Counted from the stretch's first letter, positions 30,248 through 41,084 are shown. The stretch is DNA of 64,000 nucleotides from Trichomonas vaginalis G3 (GCF_026262505.1 NC_067204.1:7907797-7971796); one strand, 5' to 3'. The notes: generated from the letters alone by a model not told the origin. Program-made: numbers and translations.

Positions 30248-31148
30248 GCCTTGCTGTCATGCAAAAAGATCTTTTGTTACGAGAAAAAAAATTTTGAAAT
30301 TGAGAATAACAATAAAATCGTGATTTTTTGTGATATATGGATTTTTAAGAAGATGTTAGAGATTGAAGTCTCAATTTATAAAAATTTTTTAAATTGAGAG
30401 GAATATTAATGATATTATTTTATTTGATATTTGGATTTTTTAGAAGATTTTAGAGATGTCAGTCTCAATTTAAAAAAATTTACAAAAAATAATCGTAAAA
30501 TAATCGTTTTTGTTCAAATCCTTTTCATTTCGGGAAATTGAAGTTAAATATCAAAGAGATGGTCTATGCTTATGTTAAATCAAATCATTAAAAATTGTTT
30601 TGATGACTTTTTCTAACCGCAAATTGTCACTTTTTGATGTTATAAAATTATTATATATCCTATATGTATATAAGATATAAATTAATATCAAAACATCAAA
30701 ATCGATTTTTGAGAGAATCAAATTTATCACATTTCATCGTTGTTCCGAAATAATATTTTATTTGCGATGTATATCATCACAATTATATTTATCATATTAA
30801 AATTCAAAAATAATTTTTGAGTTTCAGATCTCCCTAATTTCCCATATAAATATATGTTTATTTTTTAAAAAATAGAATGTCCAATTATTGATAAAAATCG
30901 ATCCGCATTTCATGCTTTTAATTCTATATATATAACCCATCTATGTAAACCTTGATGTCACTTTTGCGGCTCGAGGTTTACATAATGGAAAATTTAGCTG
31001 CGAGGATGCTGTATACTTAATAATGCTCAATGACAAGCTATTATATGTTGCTATGGCAATAGACATAGAAGCTATGAAAATCATATGACAGTGTTGTATT
31101 CTTGTCAATCAAAAGTTTTTTCTTTTGTTCAGAAAATTGACAAAATCT

Positions 31149-31787
31149 ATGAACTTAAGATCGTATATTACAGCAATTGTTATGATAATCTGTAATATAT
31201 ATGGTGGAATCATAACGGCTGTTACCACTAAAGCATGGCTTGTTAGTAGTGGCCTCGGTTATGTTACAAAAACACCGTTATTAGTTTCATTAGTCCCAGT
31301 ATTCTTTTTTTCAATTACACTATTCATGATTTTGACTTACATGGTTACCAAGAAATATGTTTTATATCTAATCAATTTGCTTCTTTCAATTATTGTAGCT
31401 TCAATCGAAATCCATTACGCATATTATTGGACTTTGAACACAAATCCGTTCTTCCTCAGTTTATATCCATCGTTTGAACTCCTCACTAATAGCCCTCAAA
31501 TTGTTCCTTTACAAAATAATCTTAAATGCTGCGGATTTCGTACAGTTAAAGAGTTTAAAGATGATACATGCGATTCATCACCAACTCATGCATGTTATGT
31601 TGAGATGTGCAAGAGACTTAGCTTAAATTTATCTGGAGGAGGTGTTTTCTTAATTGCCCATTTCATATCTCATTTATTTGTCTGTATACTCTTTAGACAA
31701 ATACAAATAGCAGATCGAAAATCACGTGGTTATGGACAACTTGCACAAATGTCCGCTTCTGACGATGGCCAACAAAAAGATCCATAA
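31149..31787 (+). CDS. Tetraspanin
   Basis: A 212-residue protein with four membrane helices (about 7-27, 44-64, 70-90 and 164-183). A large loop lies between helices 3 and 4. That loop contains the diagnostic CCG motif (127-129, NLKCCGF) plus Cys141, Cys149 and Cys154, giving the disulfide set expected of a tetraspanin EC2. The C-terminal tail has YGQL (195-198), a Y-x-x-phi sorting motif, and ends polar. Family role: organising membrane microdomains; trichomonad tetraspanins are surface or exosome proteins implicated in adhesion. The open frame begins at a TTG (31125); ATG at 31149 is the first true start. Confidence 0.9.
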   Translation: MNLRSYITAIVMIICNIYGGIITAVTTKAWLVSSGLGYVTKTPLLVSLVPVFFFSITLFMILTYMVTKKYVLYLINLLLSIIVASIEIHYAYYWTLNTNPFFLSLYPSFELLTNSPQIVPLQNNLKCCGFRTVKEFKDDTCDSSPTHACYVEMCKRLSLNLSGGGVFLIAHFISHLFVCILFRQIQIADRKSRGYGQLAQMSASDDGQQKDP

Positions 31788-32057
31788 GAAAATATGGTTT
31801 TACAAGATATTCATGCTTACATTCTCGATATTATTTACTTTTCTTATATTATTATTTCAATCTGTTTTCTTGTATACAATAAGCAGATTTATTATAGAGA
31901 TTTTGTGTTTTTACTTAAAAATTCTGTTTGTTTTATAATATTTTTGTTATATTTTACGGAATGAAAGAAATTAAAAATTTATTTCCCGTAATAAAACATA
32001 ATAAGGCGATAAAATTATTTACGTATATATGAACAAAATAAATAGATCGGATTAAGC
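31788..32057. other. Convergent spacer
   Basis: AT-rich sequence holding the 3' ends of the tetraspanin and PAP2 genes. The small open frame overlapping the end of the tetraspanin gene is out of frame and not supported. Confidence 0.5.
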
Positions 32058-32810
32058 TCAGAGTTGATATAATTCATCATCTTTCTTTCTATTTGGAATA
32101 AAAATTCTATTTTCTTGAGCTCTATATATAAGAGTTGCGCATCCAATGCCAATTACAACTCCTCCGATTACATCACTAACGTGATGCATGTAATCTGTAA
32201 TTCTTGTTGCTGCAATGAATGTTGCGATCATTATAGGGATAAAACGAAGCATTATCCACCAAATTTCAGAACCATTATTAAAGAATTTGCCTAAGAAGTA
32301 GCACATCCAAGTTCCTGTTGCAAAAGAGTTTGATGCATGTCCTGATGGGAAAGAAAGCTTAGCATCACGTTTGTGGGATGATGGGCCTGTGCATTTCTTT
32401 AAAGATTCGTCATATTGACAGTAAGAGAAAAAGTTCGGACGAGGACGAGCAACAGTAACCTTGAGTGCTTCAGTAATCAAAAGAGTAAGACAAAGTGATT
32501 GAGCTAAGCTCATTGCTGCGAGGCATAAATCTATTTTGCGTGGATACGTTATTGCAAGAAAACCAAGAGTTGCACAAGGAAGAATAATAATGAGAATAGC
32601 AACAACTGGAACACCAAGAGTTTCTCCTGAATATGGATATCTTTCGTTGAAATTTTGGAAGAATGCGATTCTTTGTTTAGGTTCTATCATTAATGCGATA
32701 ACTACAGATACCAAAGCAAGACATATTGTAGCAAACCATTCTGGTAGGTTATCTAAAAAGGATTTCCAAAAATAAGTGAACTCTGAGCCGAGATTTTTGA
32801 AGAGTTTCAT
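32058..32810 (-). CDS. PAP2-family lipid phosphatase
   Basis: A 250-residue membrane enzyme. All three phosphatase motifs are present: KX6RP (KVTVARPRP, 117-125), PSGH (155-158) and the third motif with R203, H209 and D213 (TRITDYMHHVSD), where Thr replaces the usual Ser. Around six hydrophobic segments are visible. Catalytic His158 and His209 fit the family mechanism through a phospho-His intermediate. Likely substrate: phosphatidic acid or related lipid phosphates, giving diacylglycerol. The frame extends 36 codons further upstream but is hydrophobic and irregular. The start at 32810 (MKLFKNLG) is chosen. Confidence 0.93.
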   Translation of the reverse strand: MKLFKNLGSEFTYFWKSFLDNLPEWFATICLALVSVVIALMIEPKQRIAFFQNFNERYPYSGETLGVPVVAILIIILPCATLGFLAITYPRKIDLCLAAMSLAQSLCLTLLITEALKVTVARPRPNFFSYCQYDESLKKCTGPSSHKRDAKLSFPSGHASNSFATGTWMCYFLGKFFNNGSEIWWIMLRFIPIMIATFIAATRITDYMHHVSDVIGGVVIGIGCATLIYRAQENRIFIPNRKKDDELYQL

Positions 32811-33299
32811 TTTATTATTTTTGACAATTTCAAAAAACTGACCGATTTTCGAATAGAAAAAATAGTATATGCATTCCAACAGATATGTTTTTTGCATAAA
32901 TTTGCAATAAAAATGCATATTTTCGATATTTTTTGATACGAATTTCTTATTCTAACAGTTTTAACTTTAGGTGATTGAGTGTATGCATTATATGAAAGAA
33001 TGCAGTGATATAGATTAAAGATCAATACTCAATTAAGCAGAAAAAAACATAATCTTCGATAATCTGGAAAAGATATGTTTTATCAGCACAGAGATTCTAT
33101 TTGTTTGTTTAAGCAATCCAAATATCTCAATAGAAATATGTATTTTAAAAATTCAATAATTTTCTATTGACATCAGTTTTCAATACACTCACTCTTCAAA
33201 TTTACATATATCGGATAAAGAAATGTTCTCGCTCATATTCATTAAAAACAATAAAAATTATTAAATTCAACATTTATTTAAACACGCACTAATATAGTA
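32811..33299. other. AT-rich intergenic region
   Basis: No gene or repeat recognised in about 490 bp between two minus-strand genes. Confidence 0.5.
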
Positions 33300-34868
33300 T
33301 TATTTATCTGCAACGATAGTTGTAAACAATTTTATGAAATCAGGTAATTTCTGAGAATTAATAGTACTTATTATCTTCATCTTTGTCTTTTTATCAGCAT
33401 CATATGCATCGTCAATCATTGTTAGAACATCTTTTGCAGAATTCAAAGCTTTTATATTCTTTCCTCTAGATGCAACTCTTAAATCAGTGAATAGAGTTTG
33501 AAGCTTATCAAGCTCTTCTTGATAATCTATATCTTCATTATTCATTCCAGTGCCTGATCTCAAATTCTCTATTTCCCTTTCTTTAGTAGCAATTGTGCTT
33601 TTAAGTTCATTTATTGTTACATCATTATTCATTATTTTTTGTCTCATATTCTCTATTTCTTTAACTCTTTTAACATCTAATTCTTTACTTGCAGTCAGAT
33701 TTGATTCTAATTTATTGATTTCAGTTGTCATTTTTTGAATTTTATATTGTTGATTAGTAATTTCAGTTGCTTTAGAACTGATTGAAGATTTTAATTGACT
33801 AATTGATGCATCTTTTTGTTCTATTGTGCTTAAATGCATTCTTACACTAGTTTCTAGTTTATTATTCTTATCTTTAACTTCTCTAATTTCATTATTAATT
33901 GTATTTAATTTATTTTCAATTTCTTTTTCTTTATTTTGTAATTGTTCTTTAAGTTCTTTTATTTCATTATCTTTTGATGAAACAATGTTATTATATTTAG
34001 TAGTCATTTCTGTTTTAACTTTTTGTATCTCTTCTTTGAGTTCTTTTATCTCATTATCTTTTGTCTTGATGTTTTGTTGTAATTGTTCATTAATCGAATT
34101 TAATGAACGGATTTCATTTTCTCGTTCACAAACAGCTTTTGAATATCTATTTTCTGCTTCTGTTTTGTTCTTTTCTATTTGACGTTTTAATTCATCAATC
34201 TCTTTATCTTTCATTCCGAAAGCTTCATGATATTTATGATTAAATTCTTTTTCATTCTTTTGTATTTGATCTTTAAGTTCTTTTATCTCTTTGTCTTTTG
34301 CTGTAATTTTATTACTGAGTTCTTCTAACTGTTCATTTGAAATATCTCGTAAATTTTCTAGTTGGGTCATGTAATCAGCAGATTTCACAACTAAATCTTT
34401 ATGATACTCAATTTTGGTTGTACAATCTGCGAGAAGTTTAGATTTTTCTTCAAGAAGGAATTTTAATTGTTCGTTTTCTTCAACAAGCGCTTTCTTTTCT
34501 AAGATTGCATTATTATTTAGATTTTGATCTAAAGTACTTTCTATGTAAGTCTTAACAGCATCAATTGTCTTGAATCCGAGGTATTCATGAATAACGTCAA
34601 GCAATTCTAAGATTTCTTGAGGTGTTTGGCAAATAACTTGAGTTTTATGGACGCATTCATAAACATATGGAGAACTAAATGTAACGCGACCATTTTTGCA
34701 AACTGTTGAAAATGTTTTCACATCGATTCTAACGTGTTTCAAAATTTTTTTGGCAATTTCTGCAGGTTCTAAAGTGCAAAGCCATAATTCTGGTCGAATA
34801 TGGTCGTTTAGATTTCTTGCTGTATGAATGTAATCGATTTCCAGGTCAATAGGCTCTGAATCTTCCAT
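33300..34868 (-). CDS. Long coiled-coil protein
   Basis: A 522-residue protein. A globular N-terminal domain of about 115 residues (YIHTARNLNDHIRPELWLCT, then VYECVHKTQVICQTPQEILE) precedes an almost continuous coiled coil. The coil (about 130-460) is built of near-repeats such as KDNEIKELKEEIQK, KDNEIKELKEQLQ and KDKEIDELKRQIEKN, spaced about 35-45 residues apart, implying internal duplication. A short helical C-terminus follows. Such proteins are often labelled viral A-type inclusion-like in trichomonad genomes, which reflects coiled-coil similarity and not viral origin. Specific function unknown; a cytoskeletal or tethering role is possible. Confidence 0.75.
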   Translation of the reverse strand: MEDSEPIDLEIDYIHTARNLNDHIRPELWLCTLEPAEIAKKILKHVRIDVKTFSTVCKNGRVTFSSPYVYECVHKTQVICQTPQEILELLDVIHEYLGFKTIDAVKTYIESTLDQNLNNNAILEKKALVEENEQLKFLLEEKSKLLADCTTKIEYHKDLVVKSADYMTQLENLRDISNEQLEELSNKITAKDKEIKELKDQIQKNEKEFNHKYHEAFGMKDKEIDELKRQIEKNKTEAENRYSKAVCERENEIRSLNSINEQLQQNIKTKDNEIKELKEEIQKVKTEMTTKYNNIVSSKDNEIKELKEQLQNKEKEIENKLNTINNEIREVKDKNNKLETSVRMHLSTIEQKDASISQLKSSISSKATEITNQQYKIQKMTTEINKLESNLTASKELDVKRVKEIENMRQKIMNNDVTINELKSTIATKEREIENLRSGTGMNNEDIDYQEELDKLQTLFTDLRVASRGKNIKALNSAKDVLTMIDDAYDADKKTKMKIISTINSQKLPDFIKLFTTIVADK

Positions 34869-35036
34869 TTTAAATTTTTACGACTTGAAAAAAATTTTCT
34901 TCTGATTTCTGAAAAAGAAATCAAAGGAAATCATTCCCTTTTAATATTTGCATCAAATTTTATAATTTTCGTTTCAAAAAAAAATTTGACTCTAATTAGG
35001 GATAAGTTTATATATCATTTGTTTAATAACAATATG

Positions 35037-36617
35037 TTAGAGATGATCTGGTGGTGGAGGGGCTTTATCAGTTGAGAGTTTTGAGCGTGATTCTTCTACG
35101 ACTTCTCTCATTTTTTGTTGATACTTTTCAAAATTCTTTTGGACGACTTTGAGTCTTTCTTCTTTCGACATTTTGATGAAATCAATGAAAACAAGGTCAT
35201 CATATTTCATTCTGTCAAAGCAAGGGATGAAAGTGTCAACAGTCTTTCTCTTAGGGAAGACTCTTCTGAATCCACTTTCTATGTGCTTTTCGTCAATAAA
35301 GTCTCTGACAGTCATTAAATCATGGAAAACAGGATCATCACATGGTTTCACACTTCTGCCTTCGACTTTTCGGATTCTTTCCTTCGATAATGATGCGTTG
35401 CATTCGTATTCAATGCAGGAGATTCCAGGGCATGGATCCTTGAGGCTTGCATCACAATCAATGATGCGTGCCATTCTTAAAGTATCATGCATCAGCCGGT
35501 TTTTGATGGTATGATCAAGAACTGAATCTGTTCCACTCATACCTGGAGAAATATTAATTTCTAAGACGTGAGACTTCATGTTTTCGTCAAGGATAACATC
35601 AATACCATATAACTCAAAGGTATTTTGACGATGTTTAACATAATTATTTTGATGATTTCTGATTGAGCAGAAACCAGCGATAATTGTTGAGATTGTAACT
35701 CTCTCAATATCTTTGAAGATCTCATCAACATTGTATCCGTTGTCTTTAAGGAAATTAATGAAAAATGGAATCGACCATTTCGAATCTTCAACTTTTTCAT
35801 CATTTCCTTGAGCGCGAGTGAAACTTTCATCATCTTTATTAAGAGCGAAGTTTGTAAGATGAACATGAGCATCTTCTGGTGGAGCATTTGGATCGTATTT
35901 ATGAGTAGCGAATCTTGTGAGTCCACTATCATGCATGTAGATCCTTAATGGTGAAGATGATGTTACTAATACGTAGAATCTCAAATCAAACTTTCTACCT
36001 GTAATTATGAAAGGATGCTCAAGATATCTTTGAACAACAGCTTCTTCGACTGGAGGTTCTGATTTTTGGGAAGAAAGAAGATAGATTCCACGTCCACGAG
36101 ACATGGAAACAGGTTTAACAATCCAAAGTGGGTATTTTGTCCATACTTCATGTAATTCTTTGGCTTGAGAAGGAATTAAGTAAGATTCAGGATAAAAATC
36201 AGCAAATTCTCCAACTCTTTCCTTAAGTTCTTGCATTCTAGATGTAAGTCTGTCTTTTCTACCCATTAGAGTAGCTCCACAATAATGATTGATTTTCTGC
36301 CATGCTGCAAAACTAGAATATTGAATAACAGGATATTGTCTACCCCATGCTGCATTGAACCTAATCTTATCTTCTGTTAAATCAAAGCCACTATGAATAA
36401 ATGCATCTTTTGATAGCTCTGTAATAACTTTATTGACGTGAACACTCAATCTTTTTTCACGTTCTACTGCAGGCTCGTCTTCTTTTGGAATTTTAACATA
36501 GTTAAATGGAAGAGGAGCCGAATCGAAGAGTTTTTGAATTGGATCTTCTGTCTTTGGTTTTGTTTCATTAGTTACTGCTTCATTATGCTCTTTATTGATA
36601 TCATCGGCTGTTGACAT
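35037..36617 (-). CDS. Tubulin tyrosine ligase-like (TTLL4-type) enzyme
   Basis: A 526-residue TTLL-family ligase. Visible hallmarks in order are FNAAWGRQYP, the Lys-rich ATP loop WIVKPVSMSRGRGIYLLS, a TTLL beta-strand VVQRYLEHPFIITGRKFDLR, FYVLVTSS, HVHLTNFALNKDDESF, and the metal/ATP-binding ELYGIDVILDENMKSHVLEI ending NISPGM. The KFDLR basic residue and N-x-S-P dyad fit glutamylases of the TTLL4/5 group. Role: ATP-dependent addition of glutamate chains to tubulin tails, acting on axonemal or pelta-axostyle microtubules. The C-terminal 100 residues are charged and lack a clear domain. Flagellar context is consistent with other genes in the window. Confidence 0.92.
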   Translation of the reverse strand: MSTADDINKEHNEAVTNETKPKTEDPIQKLFDSAPLPFNYVKIPKEDEPAVEREKRLSVHVNKVITELSKDAFIHSGFDLTEDKIRFNAAWGRQYPVIQYSSFAAWQKINHYCGATLMGRKDRLTSRMQELKERVGEFADFYPESYLIPSQAKELHEVWTKYPLWIVKPVSMSRGRGIYLLSSQKSEPPVEEAVVQRYLEHPFIITGRKFDLRFYVLVTSSSPLRIYMHDSGLTRFATHKYDPNAPPEDAHVHLTNFALNKDDESFTRAQGNDEKVEDSKWSIPFFINFLKDNGYNVDEIFKDIERVTISTIIAGFCSIRNHQNNYVKHRQNTFELYGIDVILDENMKSHVLEINISPGMSGTDSVLDHTIKNRLMHDTLRMARIIDCDASLKDPCPGISCIEYECNASLSKERIRKVEGRSVKPCDDPVFHDLMTVRDFIDEKHIESGFRRVFPKRKTVDTFIPCFDRMKYDDLVFIDFIKMSKEERLKVVQKNFEKYQQKMREVVEESRSKLSTDKAPPPPDHL

Positions 36618-37133
36618 CTTAAATTAGAGCACTCTATGATTTTAGTTTAGGGGGTATCACCAAAATTTCAAACGGCCATTTTACGATATTCAATTTCCTA
36701 TCGATAAAATTCTGACAACAATTTTATTTGTTTATCCTTTCTTTTCCACAGAACCAAGCTCAACCATTGTAGATGTTAACCAAGTAAGAATATTGGATCA
36801 GTTTAATTGATGATTTTAGAATATATTTTAGACTCTAAAGTCAAATTCATTAGGAACTACTAACTCACATGATATTATAAAGAGTAAGTTACTTATTAGT
36901 CAATCAATAGTATCTAATCGATGAATTCGATGAAATAATATTGAAGATATGTATTAAACTGAGGTTCATAGAGAAATAATTAATCTTTATAGACTATTGT
37001 TATATGAATTTGTTGATTGTTTTTGTTAGTTTTCTTGAAAAAAAGAAAATTTGAAACTTGACAAAAAAAAAAGAAAGAAAGTAACAATTATAAAAATTAC
37101 ATTTTTATATATAGTGATATACAGTCATGTTTA
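36618..37133. other. AT-rich intergenic region
   Basis: About 515 bp with no recognised gene or repeat. Contains the upstream region of the TTLL gene. Confidence 0.5.
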
Positions 37134-37874
37134 TTAAGCCATGAGGCCTTCAGAAGTTTGGAAACATAATCTAAGCATGTCCAGTGTCTCTGTTAGATCT
37201 GCGACAACTTTAGTACTGTGATAATCCGCACGTATTTGAAGAAATACAACAGCCGTGCCAAATAAAACTACATGGGTGAATATCTGAACACCCTCAATAA
37301 TAAGTTCGTAAGGTTGATCATCTGTGATACCTGCTATTTCGCTAAGTGAAAATTGCAGGGCTTGCGAGTTCGCAGCAACTGATAATGAATTTGCATTTGA
37401 AGGATATGTAAAGGCAGCATCGCCATCTATTAAAACTACAGCAAATTGTATAGCACCACGTAATCTTTCTATAAGAGAATGTAATATGAAAAACGAAGCA
37501 TTGCGAATAGCAGGACCAAGTGAACTGTTAAAATGTCTAAAGATTGAACTATCATTGCCATTATATGTGCTTGGAGGGAATTTTTCTGTAAATGCTTTCA
37601 TAATTTCTGTTGCAATTCTATGTGCTAAAACGCGAAAATAAGCTGCATCGTGGAATAAAATTACTTTAATACCAGTTTCTTCGGATTGAACTATTGTGAT
37701 AGCAAGATTTTTCATTAAAACATATGAAACTGGACATCCGACTGAACGTTTTGAGATATCTGTTAAAGCTGTAAGAAGGCCAGAAATACTGTGAATATTT
37801 TTACCGTTACCTTCGAAGTCCGCGGAGAATAATACAAAGCCTCCTCGCGAAGAAATGCAAACAGATCTCAACAT
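37134..37874 (-). CDS. Longin-like domain protein (tentative)
   Basis: A 246-residue soluble protein. The N-terminal part reads MLRSVCISSRGGFVLFSADF, then SGLLTALTDISKRS and ETGIKVILFHDAAYFRVLAH. This is a beta-sheet start, a helix (SGLLTALT), strands and a further helix, the order of a longin fold as in trafficking adaptors and GEF subunits. The C-terminal half is helical and less typical. No signal peptide. The frame begins at GTG (37910); ATG at 37874 is the first true start and matches the beginning of the fold. Family assignment is tentative. Confidence 0.5.
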   Translation of the reverse strand: MLRSVCISSRGGFVLFSADFEGNGKNIHSISGLLTALTDISKRSVGCPVSYVLMKNLAITIVQSEETGIKVILFHDAAYFRVLAHRIATEIMKAFTEKFPPSTYNGNDSSIFRHFNSSLGPAIRNASFFILHSLIERLRGAIQFAVVLIDGDAAFTYPSNANSLSVAANSQALQFSLSEIAGITDDQPYELIIEGVQIFTHVVLFGTAVVFLQIRADYHSTKVVADLTETLDMLRLCFQTSEGLMA

Positions 37875-38754
37875 TGTATTTAATTTCGTCGTAAACTTTT
37901 CAAAAAGCACAAAAAAAACAGTAAATGATTTTAATTATGGCATTGATATTCAATATCAGTGTGCATTCTACATATAGAAATCTTCCACTTTTATGTAAAC
38001 TGGCTGTAAACAGTTTACAAACGCCAAAAAATATAAGGAACGTTCTTTGATAAATTTTCAAGTTTGTTCTTCAAGAAAGACTTTGAGAAACCCAAAAAAT
38101 ATGTTATATGGCAGCGATTCTATCATTGACACAGTTCAATTTCACATAAATTTACAAATTATTCAAGTTCAAAATTTAATAAAATGATGCGGTTAAATTA
38201 TTTTATTTATCAATTGCCTATCATCTAATATAACTTGATTTATGTGTGTTTTTGACTGAATATTTTTATCTGTATCGAAATTTGAAAACTTTTTCATGCA
38301 TGAATATTTGACTCTTTTTTATTAAATACTCATTGATTCATGCTCAAGTTAAGCTTATTGTCGTAGTTAAGGATGCGTTAAAACCATTATATTAGAATTT
38401 TGATCGGATTCATATTGAAAATTTAGAATGAGTTGATGATTAGCAATGAAAACACTGTGTTCGCGCTATGCGATACATTATGATTTGCCTAATTCCGATG
38501 TCAGGAATTTTCCAAAATAAAATTTCAGGGTTATAGTTCTGAAACACTGGAAAATCTGATCTTATAGTTGATCAGTAATCAAATGAAGTAATAAGAGGTG
38601 AAATTTCATAATAACGAATTCAAAATTTCAATAACGAATCTCCTGTCCTTAACTTTGATTAATCAAATGCTAATGAAAAAGCTTTCTATTATGAAAGAAC
38701 ATCTAAAAATCTAATTTATTTACAAATATAATATAAAAATTCCGAAAATGGCGA
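37875..38754. other. AT-rich intergenic region
   Basis: About 880 bp without recognised gene. No hairpin or repeat comparable to those at 29-30 kb. Confidence 0.5.
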
Positions 38755-39726
38755 TTAATGGCTTGGCCTTCCCTTTGCAGACACAGGGCGGAAAATCCTT
38801 GGCTTTCCAGGCGTCAATATGCTCTTCGAGGACGTCTTCGTCGGAGCATTTTTGAAAAATCCGGGAAATCCTTTAGATTCGAAGGATCCGTAAGATGACG
38901 GTGGTCGATCGTCGATCTTATCTCTAATCTGTTCTGTCATCAAAATTTCGTCGTCATCGATATGGCTGAAATCTAACGGAGCAATAGTGATTTTGTCTGC
39001 TGGTTCAGGTGATGCTGGTGGGTGTGGCTCTTCTACAGGCTGTGGAGGTGGTGATGGTGGCTCTTTGACCATCTTTTCTATTGATCTTGGAACATTATTT
39101 TCTGAGCCCTCTTCAAATTTAACGGTAGAAGGTTGTTTCTGTATCCTAGGCGTCTTGGGCTTCCTAGGCTTAAGCCTTTTTTCGTCTAAATATACTAATT
39201 TAGGAAGTAATTTCGCAACTTTTTCGCGATAATCTGGAACTTTCGCAGCTGGATTTCCTGCAAGTGTCAATGCTTGAAGTTGTGGTGATGTAGTGAGAAT
39301 TTCGATATCTTCGAGATTTTCGATCAGATTATCTTCAAAATCAACAATTCTGAGACGTTCCATGCCTAAAAGATCACAGAAATCAGTAATTTGATTGAAT
39401 GCTACGTATAATTCTTCTAGGTTGTGAGAAAGTGTACTAATTCCGTCTAAAGAAGTTAAATTGCAGCTAGCCAGAGAAAGAAATCGTAAATTTACTAATT
39501 CACAGCCGATATCGCGAACTGATGGTATGATTGAGTTATTTAAGCGAAGTTTTTGCAAGTTTGGAAACATTTCACCGAGAAATGTTAAAGTTAATTCTCT
39601 TGTGTCTACTTTTGCTTCTAGTGCTTCTAGCATACCGAGCTCATTAGGTCCTTCATAATTTGCGATGTTGTCAACTTCATAACGAGTTCTATCGCCAGGA
39701 AACTCTAAAATAGCTCGTTCAAGCAT
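38755..39726 (-). CDS. LRRC56: LRRC56/ODA8-like protein
   Basis: A 323-residue protein. The motif LEALEAKVDTRELTLTFLGE, followed by NLQKLRLNNSIIPSVRDIGC, NLRFLSLASCNLTSLDGIST, NLEELYVAFNQITDFCDLLG and MERLRIVDFEDNLIENLEDI, gives five SDS22-like LRRs. They close with an LRR cap (KVPDYREKVAKLLPKLVYLD). The VDTR-x-x-x-L start and cap are characteristic of LRRC56 and algal ODA8. Known role: maturation and transport of outer dynein arms with ODA16/IFT. The C-terminus (about 185-323) is Pro/Lys-rich and disordered. The gene is divergent from a coiled-coil gene 51 bp away, suggesting co-expression. Confidence 0.85.
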   Translation of the reverse strand: MLERAILEFPGDRTRYEVDNIANYEGPNELGMLEALEAKVDTRELTLTFLGEMFPNLQKLRLNNSIIPSVRDIGCELVNLRFLSLASCNLTSLDGISTLSHNLEELYVAFNQITDFCDLLGMERLRIVDFEDNLIENLEDIEILTTSPQLQALTLAGNPAAKVPDYREKVAKLLPKLVYLDEKRLKPRKPKTPRIQKQPSTVKFEEGSENNVPRSIEKMVKEPPSPPPQPVEEPHPPASPEPADKITIAPLDFSHIDDDEILMTEQIRDKIDDRPPSSYGSFESKGFPGFFKNAPTKTSSKSILTPGKPRIFRPVSAKGRPSH

Positions 39727-39777
39727 TTTTTAAACCGATAAAAACCGTTTTTATTCTTGATACTTTTTTTTTTATTT
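39727..39777. promoter_or_regulatory. 51-bp bidirectional promoter
   Basis: Only 51 bp separate the LRRC56-like and coiled-coil start codons. It contains AACCGATAAAAACCG, a pair of AACCG-like half-sites. These resemble Myb-type recognition sequences known in trichomonad promoters, but that is inference. Confidence 0.4.
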
Positions 39778-40671
39778 ATGGCAACAGAAAAAATTGACGA
39801 TCTTAAAGTGAAAATCGAAAAGCTTAAGGAAGCAGAGCTTAAACTAAGATCCGAAATCGATGATGGAAAGGCTGAACTCGAACAGCTGAATACATCAATT
39901 CAAAGAGGTGAAATTGAACTAGAATTGATAAATGACGCGTTTAATTTGAAATTTGGCGATGTTAGTGCTAATGAAAAGAATGCAATGCTACGAGCAATGG
40001 AGCAATTAAATCAAATCGATATTTTAGAAGCTGAATTGGTATTAGAATCAGAAAAAGCACGGCAAGCGCAGATAGAAATAGAAAGGTTAAGTGGGATTGC
40101 ACCAAAAGCTCCAGTTCAAGAAATTGACATTTTTGCTTTTGAAAATCAAGAAAAAGAACTCGCAGAATCTCTAAAATCACAGAAAATACGAAACGCAAAG
40201 CGTGAAAAGAATATACGACTTACAGATTCAAAAATTGCCTCAATTTTAGTTGAATTAGAGGAAATCGATAAAAAAGTCGCCATAAAGCAGCAAAAATATC
40301 AAGAAATAGAAGTACAGCTCAAAGAAGCCGAAAATGTTCGATCAGAAATTAATTCTTGTTCTGATAATTATAAAACTAATAACCAAGCTGTTCATGAGAT
40401 ACAAGAAAAGTTAGAAGAAGCCAATAAGGAAATTGATGAAATCAATTCGCTTGTTGAAGAAAACCAAGATTTCTTTAAATCAGAGATTCAAGAAAGCCAA
40501 CAGCTACAAGACCTTCTCAAATATATTAACGAATCTAATATGCCGTGGGAGCAAAATAAAATTGATCATGAAGGCTTCGAAAAGAGATCTACGAAATTTA
40601 GAGCAAATCTCACGGATTTACTTCAACAAATTACATCGCTTATTGATGTTATCAAAGCGGAAATGGAATAA
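39778..40671 (+). CDS. Coiled-coil protein divergent from LRRC56
   Basis: A 297-residue, nearly continuous coiled coil (ATEKIDDLKVKIEKLKEAEL, then LRSEIDDGKAELEQLNTSIQ). A less helical break lies around 105-115 (GIAPKAPVQE), and the C-terminus is amphipathic (PWEQNKIDHEGFEKRSTKFR, then NLTDLLQQITSLIDVIKAEM). I do not recognise a specific family, though IFT- or axoneme-type coiled coils look like this. The open frame starts at a TTG (39757); the ATG at 39778 is the first true start. Sharing a 51-bp promoter with an outer-dynein-arm factor hints at a flagellar role. Confidence 0.65.
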   Translation: MATEKIDDLKVKIEKLKEAELKLRSEIDDGKAELEQLNTSIQRGEIELELINDAFNLKFGDVSANEKNAMLRAMEQLNQIDILEAELVLESEKARQAQIEIERLSGIAPKAPVQEIDIFAFENQEKELAESLKSQKIRNAKREKNIRLTDSKIASILVELEEIDKKVAIKQQKYQEIEVQLKEAENVRSEINSCSDNYKTNNQAVHEIQEKLEEANKEIDEINSLVEENQDFFKSEIQESQQLQDLLKYINESNMPWEQNKIDHEGFEKRSTKFRANLTDLLQQITSLIDVIKAEME

Positions 40672-41084
40672 TTACTTTATATTATATTTATTTTTGTTTT
40701 GTATTAAAAATTTTATTTATAATTTGGAATTTTCGTTATACTCAAACTATCTTCTGCAATTTCTTTTGTGAGACATATATTGTAAAAATGAAAACATATT
40801 TAAAGGTTGCAATTACAACTTTCTAGTTATCTCTTAATTTTTTGGATCACCAACATTCTAAGATACAATGTTATTATTTTTGGCCCGAAAAAGCTACAAT
40901 ATATCACTATATTCTACCTAGTTTAGCTGTGAGAGGATATCACAAACAGCTACTTGTTCCCTTAAAGAATATTAATTCAAGATATTGTGAAAGCAAAATT
41001 TTCTGATCTCCATAGGAGAGACAAAAAGAAAAATGATGGAGATATTCCGTTCAATTCTGCATGATATAAAAATTATTTTTATAT
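40672..41084. other. AT-rich intergenic region
   Basis: No recognised gene in about 410 bp. Confidence 0.4.

Larger units (their letters stand above)
27366..31148. other. Long gene-free region with hairpin cluster
   Basis: About 3.8 kb of very AT-rich DNA punctuated by short GC-rich palindromes, listed individually. Frames at 27524-27709, 29872-30213 and 30068-30397 run through the palindromes, show no domain, and are considered chance. A diverged inverted copy of the 26.5-kb motif block lies at 27543-27573. TGTCACTTTT also occurs at 30625 and 30956. Confidence 0.6.

Noticed and set aside
29872-30397. Two overlapping frames on opposite strands in the hairpin region
   Set aside because: They run through the palindromes, which code symmetrically on both strands. 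No domain and no promoter-like context.
33300-34868. Long coiled coil as a viral inclusion protein
   Set aside because: Similarity of this kind is driven by heptad repeats. The N-terminal domain and context are those of a host gene.
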